From the NCBI GenBank assembly GCA_917880885.1, contig OU862920.1, positions 2,542,001-2,606,000 on the forward strand: DNA of 64,000 nt. Reading direction: 5' to 3'. Both the position numbers and the translations under genes were made by a program. The notes beneath the pieces are model-generated. The model was not told the origin of the DNA. It worked only from the letters and a program-made list of their open reading frames with translations, and ran no database searches. Of the stretch, positions 21,346 through 30,534 are shown piece after piece. This DNA is from Limnephilus marmoratus. Its lineage: Eukaryota > Arthropoda > Insecta > Trichoptera > Limnephilidae. Every line of letters starts with the position of its first letter. Within the stretch, counting starts at the first letter, position 1.

Positions 21346-21592
21346 GGTGGCAATAGCGAAATTGGTTAACCCGCTCGTCCTGGTTAGACGAGAGGTCTGG
21401 ATTCGAGTCCCATTTGCGACCATTGCCTTTTTCTGTGTCTTGTTCTCTTTCATATTTTCGTTTAGATCATTATTGTTATCTTCTTCTTCAATGAAAAAAA
21501 AATCTAGGCTTTTAAAATTGACTGTTCTAAAACGGGAATCCTTCCTTGTCGGGCCGTCAAATTGTCTCAAATCTGTGAATAAATTGTGATCA
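21346..21592 (+). mobile_element. SINE-2, best copy
   Basis: The head contains an A-box-like ATAGCGAAATTGGTTAACCC, an anticodon-arm-like CTCGTCCTGGTTAGACGAG hairpin and a B box GGATTCGAGTCCC. The tRNA-unrelated part follows (CTTTTTCTGTGTCTTGTTCT) and the tail holds GACTGTTCTAAAACGGGAAT. Fragments occur at 19962-20160, 20894-21110 and 50734-50800. Confidence 0.65.
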
Positions 21593-21604
21593 CTTATCAC
21601 TTAC

Positions 21605-21790
21605 CCTGAGCGGTCTCTGCTTGTCGTCCAGCAAGTGTTGCGTGAGGCTGATATGCGTGGCCGGCGCGCGCACGGCGGAGGCCAAGGGCAGCACGAGGTG
21701 CGCGGTGGGTCTGCGCACCCAGCCGCCGTGGATCAGTACGTAGATGCGCTCTTCAGTTGTCACTGGGAAGTCAACGGGCCAACTGAATAC
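21605..21790 (-). CDS. Probable internal exon of an unidentified host gene
   Basis: On the minus strand a 186-bp stretch lies between an acceptor-like CATTCTCCAG (21791-21800) and a consensus donor GTAAGT (rc of 21599-21604). Both ends are in phase 0, giving 62 uninterrupted codons. The segment is clearly GC-richer than its AT-rich surroundings. The peptide includes WPVDFPVTTEERIYVLIHGG and HISLTQHLLDDKQRPLR. I do not recognise the protein. An alternative acceptor (ATTCAG) would start the exon at 21782. The frame has no stop and no transposon motif, so a host exon is the simplest reading. The neighbouring exons were not located. Confidence 0.5.
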
Positions 21791-22005
21791 CTGGAGAATG
21801 TCGGAAGACATGGGTCACACGTATTACGCCGGGTATTACAGACAAACTTGTTATTATTACAGATAAAACAATGAAGGTAGAACATGAACCCTTATCAGTT
21901 GACATAGCACTACCGCAAATCGCATTTACGCACAGACGCATTACTTTCTTTGCAAAGCCGCTTTGATGGTCCGTGTAGTTTGGTCACATGCTTCATGCTC
22001 AATCG

Positions 22006-22138
22006 AAAATCTGGAAACAGAAAAATCAGGGCATGCCTGGGACTCTTGACCCCGCCCGGCACGGAAAGCCGAAGGTCCTGGGTTCGAGTCCCAGAGGTGC
22101 CCATATCTTTTTTTCTGATTTTTCTGTTTCCAGATTTT
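22006..22138 (+). repeat. tRNA-like sequence between perfect 23-bp inverted repeats
   Basis: 22029-22103 is tRNA-sized. Its ends GGGCA and TGCCC pair. A T arm CTGGG-TTCGAGT-CCCAG is perfect, and CGGC-ACGGAAA-GCCG forms an anticodon-like arm. The D arm and A box are poor. Outside it, AAAATCTGGAAACAGAAAAA plus TCA (22006-22028) is exactly inverted at 22116-22138. Without a good A box it is unlikely to be a functional tRNA gene. Confidence 0.65.
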
Positions 22139-22274
22139 TACTGGGTTTCGCTAATATTGTCTTCATTTAGTTAAATATTAAAATTTGAGGTTATATTAAG
22201 TTAAGTTAAAAATAAAAAGAATAATTTAATGATTACATTTCCATATTTTTACATTTATATTGTTAGTTTATTAA

Positions 22275-22510
22275 CATACTAGCTGGTCCCGGCATGCGTT
22301 ACTATGCCATTTAATAAAGAAATTGCTTCTCCCTGAGTGTTTCTCCCTGAGTTCCCCTCCCCCCTCACACGTCCCCTTCCCCTCCCGCGTTCCCCTTCCA
22401 CCTCCCCCGCCTTCCCTCTTCCCTTTCCCGCTCGCTCGTCCGCAAGACTTTCTTTTCAACTTTCAGAAAACTAAACTCCGAGAAAAAAATGGAAAAATTA
22501 CATTTACTTA
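22275..22510 (+). mobile_element. Helitron-like end
   Basis: Begins CATACTAGCTGGTCCCGGCA, the ACTAGCTG..CCCGGC terminus frequent in insect Helitron-like repeats. It is followed by a C-rich, T-rich tract (22330-22440) of CCCCTCCCCC type. The other end was not identified. Confidence 0.5.
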
Positions 22511-22794
22511 TAACTAAAGCATTAGTAGGTACTCTGGTTTAATTCAACAGGCAGCCGAGCCTGAATGCCCGCTTTTGTAATGTTAATTTATTTATGATCC
22601 GATTTTTTCATTAACGACACAAATGGTTCTGGCAGTCTTCGAAAGTTTAACACTTCTGTTAAACTAACAAAAAACTTCTCAAATGTTAGGTTTTTCACAA
22701 AAATTAAAAGTTCTAGACAACACATGAATATTGATGCCATTAAAGATGACACGTCACCTCAATAACATTCAAAGTACATAATTATGTAGAAAAA

Positions 22795-23420
22795 AATCGC
22801 AAAGAATGTGCTCCCAAAATTATTATGAGCACTTTTTTGAAGTGAAACTTCTTTGTTAATAATAATAATAATGGTCTTTATTCCAGAATGTGGAGAGGTG
22901 ATAACTTTAGCCCCTAACTTAACTTTGTGATTTGAAATTCGGATGGAACAGAAATGACGCATTACAGCACTTTCGAAGCAACAAACTGCGCTCATTGGCC
23001 ACTTTGATAATGATGTCACATTTCAAGACTCCTATTGGTTGAAATATGAACCGTAAATAACGCTAGGTCTGCGTTCATTGGCCGCTTTGATTATGACCTC
23101 ACTCTTGAAGGCTCCTATTGGTTAAGACTGTTTTGGCAAAGTTTCGCTTATTTTAGAAGTTATATGTATGAAAAAATTCACATTGTTTCTTTAAATGCTA
23201 TTTTAAATGTTCCTGATGAAATTTTTGCTCTATTTTAAACGAGTCGTATTTTATTAAACATTTTCACAATTTTCGCTTTAATTGATCGGTTTTTATATTA
23301 GCGCGCGCTCTCTAACATTCGTATATACACATCTCTCCATCTTCTTCTTTTGAACGGGTATACCACGCCTTAAGAATTTTAGTGAATAAATGCTGAGTTT
23401 AGTAAGCATGCACGAGATAC
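22795..23420 (+). repeat. Rep-H interrupted by Rep-F
   Basis: Rep-H flanks (GTGCTCCCAAAATTATTATG at 22809 and TTCTTTAAATGCTATTTTAA near 23188 onward) surround a Rep-F copy (about 22838-23160). Rep-F starts with the GAAGTGAAACTTC hairpin and continues with GATTTGAAATTCGGATGGAA and GGCTCCTATTGGTTAAGACT. An (AAT)n microsatellite lies within at 22858-22873. Rep-F differs from Rep-D internally but shares its left end. Confidence 0.6.
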
Positions 23421-23677
23421 TTAAATCTTCTTGAAAACCACGCACTTTGGAATTGACGGCCATAATTCGAGATACGTGGGGTAGGTGTATAAATATGTGA
23501 AAATTTAATGAGTTACAAACGTGGTGAGTTGCAGGTGTTGATTTATTCTCAAGTGAATATTCTAATACAATATTATTCTGAAGAAATTGTAAAATTTGAA
23601 CATACTGTGGCAGGGCGGTTATTTCTAGAAGTAGAGGGTTCTAAACCCGGCAGTGGCGTTCGTAAATTTTATTTAAT

Positions 23678-24122
23678 ACTAGCTGGGGTACCCGGCTTCC
23701 CACAGGGACTTGATATGAGATTGAGATCATTTACGACATCATATCTTGCTTTAAATACTCCTACCAATGGGAAGCCCCTTCCTTCCAAAAAAGGCTTCGA
23801 ATGGTCCACAATGTTCCACAACATTCGGAGTGTTCTGGAATGTTCCACAATGATATGGGATGTTTCCAAACGTTGAAGACTATTCCCGAACATTCCACAA
23901 CATTCCAGAATGTTCCAAGATGTTCTGAGATGTTGTGGAATGCTCTCGAATACTCTTGAATGTTCTGGACTGTTTTAGAAATTTCTAGAGGTTGAAACTT
24001 CCGGCCCTTATATTTTCAAAAGCACGATGGAAGGCTACCACACCATATAACTCCCTTGATCGTACCGGGACTCATTTCTGAGTTTTAGCGGGACGCACAC
24101 TTTCTTTTATTATATATATTGA
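23678..24122 (+). mobile_element. Helitron-like element carrying a pentamer array
   Basis: Starts ACTAGCTGGGGTACCCGGCT and ends near GGGACGCACACTTTCTTTTA followed by TATATATATTGAT, both reminiscent of insect Helitron-like repeats. There are no terminal inverted repeats, as expected for Helitrons. It has no Rep/helicase coding region, so it is non-autonomous. The interior is described separately at 23804-24000. Confidence 0.5.
23804..24000. promoter_or_regulatory. Array of heat-shock-element-like TTC/GAA pentamers
   Basis: From 23883 TTC and GAA alternate on a strict 5-bp register. TTCnnGAAnnTTC is complete at 23883-23895 and 23903-23915, and GAA or TTC recurs in phase at 23923, 23938, 23948, 23958, 23963, 23978 and 23983. 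The same phase is seen at 23833-23845. This is the binding pattern of heat shock factor trimers. It may also be read as a decayed 10-bp tandem repeat (TGTTCnnGAA). Binding is an inference. Confidence 0.5.
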
Positions 24123-24424
24123 TAATGATATTTTTAGTATTTTATGCTGTATTTATAATTTTAAAATTAACGTATTTGTACCACAATCCCAAATCATATC
24201 TATCCTCATAATGGACACTGGAACGCCGTGCGAAACGTTGACTAAAGAAGGCAACACGACTTTACAGGTAACCCAAAGATCAAAGATTACGATGATATTT
24301 TCGTTTCGACCGTTAAAATTTCAAATTATAACTCACGTAAATAAGTTTAATGCTAAACATTTTTTAAATGTGCCAAATTTTCCCATTTTTTATTTATATT
24401 CAGTTCTATCCCAAAATTCTCACA

Positions 24425-24545
24425 AGTCTTCACTACTTGATTCAGCAAAAATCGTAAATCCTCAATGTTACTTGTTAAAAGTACTGTATCATCTGCATAA
24501 CGCAGGTTGTTCAGAATCTTCCCATTTATAACAAGTCCTTTAGTC
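24425..24545 (-). pseudogene. Reverse transcriptase fragment with YADD box
   Basis: The minus strand reads KGLVINGKILNNLRYADDTV then LLTSNIEDLRFLLNQVVKT. The YADDT box preceded by NLR is the catalytic core of RTE/R2-type non-LTR enzymes. Only about 40 codons survive. Confidence 0.65.
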
Positions 24546-24547
24546 TA

Positions 24548-24605
24548 ATTTAGTTTTCTGAAGAATTTACATCTACCGCGTGTTAACTGCACACTTGTAT
24601 TTTCA
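24548..24605 (+). repeat. Rep-D, 3' fragment
   Basis: Contains TAGTTTTCTGAAGAATTTAC and the terminal hairpin region ACCGCGTGTTAACTGCACAC. Confidence 0.6.
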
Positions 24606-25418
24606 TACTACATGACTTATGTGATGTGCCCTAAAACCGGAACTCAAACTGCACCTGAATTTAAACACAACAAATGAACAAACAAATTATTGGTGTTTTG
24701 TTTAATTTATCATACTAAGTGTAGTCACAGAAGAGGTTATTGATAAAAAACGGTGAAGAAGGACAAATCATAAATATATTATTTATTTTTCCAAAAAAAT
24801 ATTTTTTCTCCGACCTGACAGCTCGCAACAGTCGCAACGCTCATGCGTCCAGGCGAGAGCAACTTTCGGGGAACTGTCATGGAACCGATACGAAAATGAC
24901 TTAAAAATTGCTTTAAAATTATCAAGTTTTTCGAATGAAATTTGTCAATTTTTCAAATGACGAAATTTTTCTCAATGCGCTTCATAGACTATATTATATT
25001 ACATTGTGTGTAATTGGAACCACACGCTGTCCACATCTGGCACGTTTACGAGCCACCACTAAAAGGTTACTTGAACACCGGAAACAAGGACGAGTCGCCC
25101 TTAAAAATGCACTTGCTCCCCCCTCATACCCCATTTCCCTTTCCCTGCGGTACAGTATCCCCTTCAGTGTATCTATATTTAGTTCACTAAAATGCTTTGT
25201 TCGTCTTCTTTATTTTAAAGAATAATTTTTCTTCATTTCGAAATTTTCACACAAAGTTGAATCTTATCACTTTTACCTAACTCGGTAGAATAATGATCCA
25301 ATGGAGCGACTAAGGTCAAAATATGGACCGCTTTTATTTTTTGCGATTGACAGCGGTCCAAAATTGGACTACATTTTTTTTAATGAATTTTACGGTTTAA
25401 ATTACGAATTTACGATAT
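24606..25418. other. Spacer, nothing recognised
   Basis: An open frame of 96 codons at 24935-25225 has no identifiable motif and is not called as a gene. Confidence 0.3.
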
Positions 25419-26025
25419 CTTATATATAAAAATCTCGTGTCACGGTGTTTGTGGACGCACTCCTCCGAAACGGCTTGACTGATTTTTATAATTTTTTTTT
25501 ATGTACATTTGGTAGGTATACGAATAGGTTTTAAAGTACGTTTCTTACCGCTAGATGATTAGGGTGTCACTACCCAGAAAAAAAATTCTATTTTTTTGAC
25601 AATATTTTTTTTATATTTTTTTTTATTTGGCATTAAAAAATACCCATAACCCCAAATTTTAACCCTCCTACGCGCACCCTACCATTTTTTTTATAGCGAT
25701 TTTAGTAATTTTGTATGAACAAATTTAAGTCATTTTGATATTTCATTCGGCATCATGTTGGCTAAAAATATTTGGACAGACAAAAAATATCGTGCACTCA
25801 ATTGCTTTTCGCAATTCATATTGATTTTATTTATTTCATTTTCCTCCTTTAGTTGGTGTTTTTTTGCTTTTATCGGCGGTCATCGTCAACACCGCTCCAT
25901 TCCTCTTTCTGTCATAGATCCCATCCCCACACACTTACAATACATTCGTTATTTTTTATTTAACAACCAAAATATTCACTAGAAATAATTTATATGGCAG
26001 AACTACGTTTGTCGGGTCAGCTAGT
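25419..26025 (-). mobile_element. Helitron-like element
   Basis: On the minus strand the left end reads ACTAGCTGACCCGACAAACG followed by TAGTTCTGCC. The right end contains AGTCAAGCCGTTTCGGAGGA and CACGAGATTTTTATATATAA. Both are typical of widespread insect Helitron-like repeats. It has no terminal inverted repeats and no coding region. Confidence 0.65.
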
Positions 26026-26084
26026 TTTTTTTTATAAATTTTACGAATATGTGATAATCGACAAAAATAGGTGAATTCATTGGC

Positions 26085-26225
26085 TAAAATACTCTAAGTA
26101 TCGCCCTGGTGTAAGACCACCATTCAGAATTGAAACGTTGCTTGAAATGGCTTTAGCCGTGTTTGGTGACCAAATCTGAATAGCCAGATACTTCCCCACC
26201 TTCCTCTTTCCCATCTCCTTTCGTG
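26085..26225 (-). repeat. Rep-I, copy 3
   Basis: Inverted copy with CCTGGTGTAAGACCACCATT and GGTGACCAAATCTGAATAGC, ending in CTTCCCCACCTTCCTCTTTC. Confidence 0.65.
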
Positions 26226-26433
26226 TGAAAAAAGCGTGTTTTATTTTATTTTGCTAAGTTCTGCTCTAATATGTAAATGTTTTACGATAATTTCCTAAAG
26301 CACTTAATTTTCCACTTTATAAAATAAAACCATGATCCTAAGGGGTTAATATGTAGAAGTTTTTTAAATTGAAATCTGTTTTTATAGATCATAAACCCCA
26401 TTTTTTCTGGGTTTATAAATAGACCTATCGAAA

Positions 26434-26730
26434 AATTCGAGTGCAGTTTACGAAACACGAAAATTTCGAGTGCGTTTTGCAGAAGCGAAACTTTACCAAA
26501 ACAATTTCAACCAATACTTGAAAAGTGAGGTCCAATGTGGTCAATGAGCGCAGACGTCGCGTCATTTCCGTTTCTTATCTCAACCAATAGGAGCCTTTAA
26601 AAATGACATCATAATAAAAGCGGCCAATGAGCACAGTTGACGCGTCGCAGGTGCAGTAATCGTCATTTCCATTTCATCCGAAATCCAAGTCACAGCGGGG
26701 CCAAAGCAGTTTCACTTCAAAAATCCTCGA
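26434..26730 (-). repeat. Rep-F, copy 2
   Basis: Minus-oriented, from GAGTGCGTTTTGCAGAAGCG through CAATAGGAGCCTTTAAAAAT to AGTTTCACTTCAAAAAT. The terminal GAGTGCAGTTTACGAAACAC segment is duplicated at its left. Confidence 0.65.
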
Positions 26731-26778
26731 TTATTTCAAAGGGCAAGATATCTTCTACTAGCAATATTTAATTATTAT

Positions 26779-26920
26779 TTTTAATTGATAAACTAACATT
26801 CAAGACAACATAAAAATATGCATAGGACAAAGGGTAACAATTATTATAAGCAATAATTATCAGCCTGAAACACTCATCAACATTGAAAAAATCTTCCGAG
26901 AAATGCCGCCAACGGGACTT
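26779..26920 (-). mobile_element. SINE-1, copy with partial tRNA head
   Basis: Minus-oriented body CAGCCTGAAACACTCATCAA joined to GCCGCCAACGGGACTT, the inverse of the T arm of the head at 11595-11664. Truncated inside the head. Confidence 0.65.
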
Positions 26921-27084
26921 AATTAAGGGCCCGCAACCCGAATTTCTACCGATTTCTTACATATCTCACTTAAACACGTTAAGTTTTAAAGCTCTTAAAA
27001 AATATATATTATTCTTGAAGATAATATCTAGGCATTGCCCGCGCCGAAACGCAAATTATATAAAATTTCCTCGATAAAAAAAAC

Positions 27085-27420
27085 GCAAAATATGCTCCAA
27101 AAATTATTATAAACAAGTTTGTTTCAGTTATTTTACAAGTTATATGCATTCACAGTGTTTCTTTAAATGCTGTTTAAGACAATGCCCGCGAGATTTTTGC
27201 TCTATTTTTAACGAGTCGTGTTTTATTAAACATTTTCGCATCGATTTTGTCGCTGTAAATGTTAGCGCTCTCCTCTAACATTCTTAATTTCGTAACTCTC
27301 CATGTTCTTCTTTTCGAGCCCGGTTGCGGAGCCTTAAAGCATTTAACATATTTCACAGCGATCAAAACACATGATCTTCTTGAATTTTGAATCATAAAAT
27401 GGGGGCCTAAGCACGGGTAA
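27085..27420 (+). repeat. Rep-H, uninterrupted copy
   Basis: Contains ATATGCTCCAAAAATTATTA at 27088 and TTCTTTAAATGCTGTTTAAG at 27159. The two motifs are separated here by only ~50 bp, whereas in 22795-23420 and 42205-42690 a Rep-F or Rep-D sequence lies between the equivalent points. Confidence 0.6.
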
Positions 27421-27829
27421 GCCACACAGTGAGGCCAACATTATTAAATTATATTGTAAAATGTGTATTATTTTACCGAATAAATAAATATAATGGATGA
27501 CCACAAAGTCGTGGCTACATTCAAAAGAATAAAAATAAACTTAAATTTACCATATTATGTGGTAAGTACAGTACAGTACATGTCCCTAGTTTGTGAAAAT
27601 ACTACATTATTCCTCCCCATGTGAAATGCCGTTTGACACAGTAGTTTGTCATTAATTTGGTGATAATTCAATTACTAACTCGACATCACCGCAAATACAT
27701 TATTTGTAACCGACGCGACGCGACGGCGAAAATTCCATGAAAATAATTTAATTGAATCTCGATGACAAAAACGTCCCGGGAAGACCCCGGATGATATTCA
27801 TTATTATGCGCTAACAGTGTAAATACTAA

Positions 27830-28005
27830 AATCAGGGGGAATTTAATGCGAAAATGCATCCAGTCCACCGCGCACCCCGCGACCCCCGCCGCGCCGCGCC
27901 ACACATTGCACGGAGTACGGAGGACCGTGACGGAAGAGTTCTGCGCTCGGCACTGAGTAGTGATACTTTGTCGAGTGCCCGAAGTAAGGTAAATATTTCC
28001 TTTCT
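27830..28005 (+). promoter_or_regulatory. CpG-rich candidate promoter and first non-coding exon
   Basis: A sharply GC- and CpG-rich block (CGCGACCCCCGCCGCGCCGC) is followed by GGCACTGAGTAGTGATACTT and then CCGAAGTAAGGTAAATATTT, which includes a plausible donor (AAG|GTAAAT). There is no ATG frame of note. In a window this AT-rich the block stands out as host-like. It could be the start of a plus-strand gene ending at 63590 or beyond, but nothing links them directly. Confidence 0.3.
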
Positions 28006-28232
28006 TTTAATGTAACACGTGGACCAAAAAAACTGATTAGTTAGTTTTGGGGGGCCACTTCCGGGGCGGGGGGAGGGGGGTAACGTACGTAAAGGTAAAT
28101 GGCGGATATCACCGTTATTTTTTACCGATTCGGTGGCCAGGTGCTATTATTGTGAAACAGCGACTTTCAATGCCAGAAGGCATAAACTGGCTATACATGC
28201 GCCTGTGTCCTTTGCACTCACTCTTCACTTAT

Positions 28233-28505
28233 TGAAGTAAAACTTCTTTACGCACGCTTGACTTGGGGAGTAAGCTGGTGACTGCGTGGCGAGAGCGTTA
28301 TGAAAAGTGTGATCGGGCGAGGCGAACGGACGGGCCTTTGCGCACGCTTGACTTGGGGAGTAAGCTGGTGAATGCGTGACGAGAGCGTTATGAAAAGTGT
28401 GATCGGGCGAGGCTAACGGTCGGGCGAGGCGAATGGAAGTTGAGAGGGAGATATAAGTTAGTGAAGTTTTACTTCAGTTGTGTGGTCTAAAGCACACTCG
28501 TTTTT
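28233..28505 (+). repeat. Rep-E, copy 2, with internal tandem duplication
   Basis: Starts GAAGTAAAACTTCTTTACGC and ends GTGGTCTAAAGCACACTCGT. A unit of about 85 bp beginning CGCACGCTTGACTTGGGGAG is present twice in tandem (28254 and 28340). Confidence 0.7.
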
Positions 28506-28616
28506 TTAAAATCAGGTCGGTAGCACTCGCTCTTCCGAGAAATTAGCGGAAAAAATACCGGTTTGCCCGAAAATTCTTCCAAAGCAGCAATAATGAAAAA
28601 AAAAATTTTTTCAATT

Positions 28617-28670
28617 TTCCCGCGACCTTCGGATTGCGAGTCAAGAGCCTTACTCCTCGACCACAGAGGA
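28617..28670 (-). repeat. SINE-3 head, copy 2
   Basis: Minus strand again gives AAGGCTCTTGACTCGCAATC followed by GAAGGTCGCGGG. It lacks the distal T arm present at 8980-9040. Confidence 0.45.
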
Positions 28671-28861
28671 CGTCAAATTGCTGTCAATGGCCATCAAATG
28701 GTTGTGATTACACTATCCTCCCCACATCCTGAATAAAATTATCATTATTAAAAAAAATTCTTTGAATTGTTGGATAATTTTTATAAATACCTAAGAACAT
28801 TTTTTTTTAAATTTAAACATCCTAAGTTAGTTCACAAGTGAGGATTCACATATTTAAAAAA

Positions 28862-28920
28862 TCAGAGTGTGCAATTCACACGCTGTAGAAGTGAAACCTT
28901 CAGAAAACTAAGGTAGACTA
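28862..28920 (-). repeat. Rep-D, terminal fragment
   Basis: GAGTGTGCAATTCACACGCT then AACCTTCAGAAAACTAAGGT. Only the hairpin end of the family is present. Confidence 0.6.
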
Positions 28921-29027
28921 CACTTTTTTATCGAGGCGAGTTATTTCCATATGTTGGTCGGCGAATTCCCGTGCAAGAGATTTTTGACCAATTGACCTGA
29001 AGGAAGGACCGCTTCTGGTGCTAACAG

Positions 29028-29257
29028 TAATGCCTACAATACTCGACATCTTTTTTAGGCCCGATTCCAATTAGAGACCAATTGTCAATTGTCATCACTT
29101 CAAACAACACATGAACCATGCTGTTTGCTGTGATGCCAACTAAAATCGTAGATATGAAAATAGAGATGAAAATAGTGATCTCATAAAGCGAAAAATGTTG
29201 ACTCTGGTTTCTAATTGGAATCGGGTTGAAAAAAGATGTCGAGTATTGTAGGCATTA
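29028..29257. mobile_element. Fold-back MITE, family J, copy 2
   Basis: About 53-bp terminal inverted repeats (29028-29080 and 29205-29257) run TAATGCCTACAATACTCGAC on the left and inverted on the right, with few mismatches, and include GCCCGATTCCAATTAGAGAC. The loop contains AACAACACATGAACCATGCT shared with copy 1. Its inverted repeats extend further outward than those seen at 2229-2436. Confidence 0.8.
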
Positions 29258-29683
29258 TGCTTATTTCTCTGGTAGAGTTGATTTATCTACTGGAAATGAA
29301 AATTTACGTAGGTTGAAATTTACTTCTCAAAAAACAACTTCTCAAATTTCTTAATAAACCTCGATTTTAAAAAACCTTTTCCTTTATAAAAGGTTTTCGA
29401 TATCTTCTATATTATTTTGGCTTCCTCTCAGAGGAAGAACCCTCTCTTCTAGCCTCCCTAAGGGGGTGGAACTATTTGGTATTGCAGTATGATGTTCGAT
29501 TAAGGCATTTTTACGGGTTCACGTTTCCCTTAAATTATTCAATATTAGATGAAGTACTGCACTCAGAGCATAATGTACATTAATAATATGGTAAAAGTAT
29601 TGAAATATTCTGAAATTAAGATTATAAATGAAGAAGACCTAAATTGGTTGCGCCAGTTTGGATTTGAATTATTGTTTGTCTAT

Positions 29684-30111
29684 TGTTAAAAAGAGTGAAG
29701 ACTACTGCCATCTAGCGGCATATTTTTGTAGCATATTTTTAGTTGATATTGCATTTTACAGATTAGCGACGTAAGACTAAACTAAAACGAAATGTTAGAC
29801 GGTAAAGTAGATCTCTGGTTTTTATATCGTATAATGTGTTATGGTGACACGAAAGTGTTGTTTATTTTGATTGTGTTAGAAAACATTATTATAAATACTC
29901 TGCTTTTCTAGTTTAACTCTCTCTTAATTCGTGGATCTCCTATAAACAGCTAGCATTGTCTAGCAAGTGGTCAAAGTGACCAAATTTAGTGTTTTGTCGG
30001 GTCGGGACAAATTATTGTAGCAAATGTGCTTTGTGAATAAAACCAGGAATTCCTCCATTGAAACCAGATGTTTTTACTTGACGTCCTTCTGCTGAATATC
30101 AATTTATAACA
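29684..30111 (+). repeat. BEL/Pao 5' LTR
   Basis: Bounded by TGTTAAAAAGAGTGAAGACT and CAATTTATAACA. A TATAAAT box at 29890-29896 and a poly(A) signal AATAAA at 30036-30041 are placed as expected for U3/R and the R end. Confidence 0.95.
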
Positions 30112-30534
30112 TGGTCCTCCAGCCGCATCTACCTTACGATCGGATTAAGGCATTAAAAGGAAACAATAAAATGAACCAGCGAGCTATCCAAAAATGAAAA
30201 GATGAAAACATGAAGAACAAGGATCGACATCAATATAAGTATCCCCTGCCCATTATTTCCTTCTATTCCGTGAATTCCTGTTCAAACAAGTGCTATTTTT
30301 TGTGTGTCAATGTACTTATTTAAAAACAAAAAAACTAACTACCCGCAGTGTAAATGCAAGTCATGCGAATTATTTTAGGTTAATTGTTTTAGAAGATGAT
30401 TATTGTAAGATTCTGTCATTGTTCATAGCTTGAATTGGTTACTACGGTTTTCTACGCGATTATTGCACAGAAATTATTTTTTAAGGAACATTTTTAGAAT
30501 TTGTTGTGTTGAATTATTGTCAAACGTATAAAAA
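30112..30534 (+). other. BEL/Pao 5' untranslated region
   Basis: Leader between the LTR and the first gag codon. It should hold the primer site and packaging signal. No other coding sequence is visible. Confidence 0.7.

Noticed and set aside
21910..22174. Open frames on both strands near the tRNA-like core
   Set aside because: They read through the tRNA-like sequence and its inverted repeats.
22330..22440. C-rich tract as a promoter
   Set aside because: It lies within a Helitron-like repeat and shows no start-site features.
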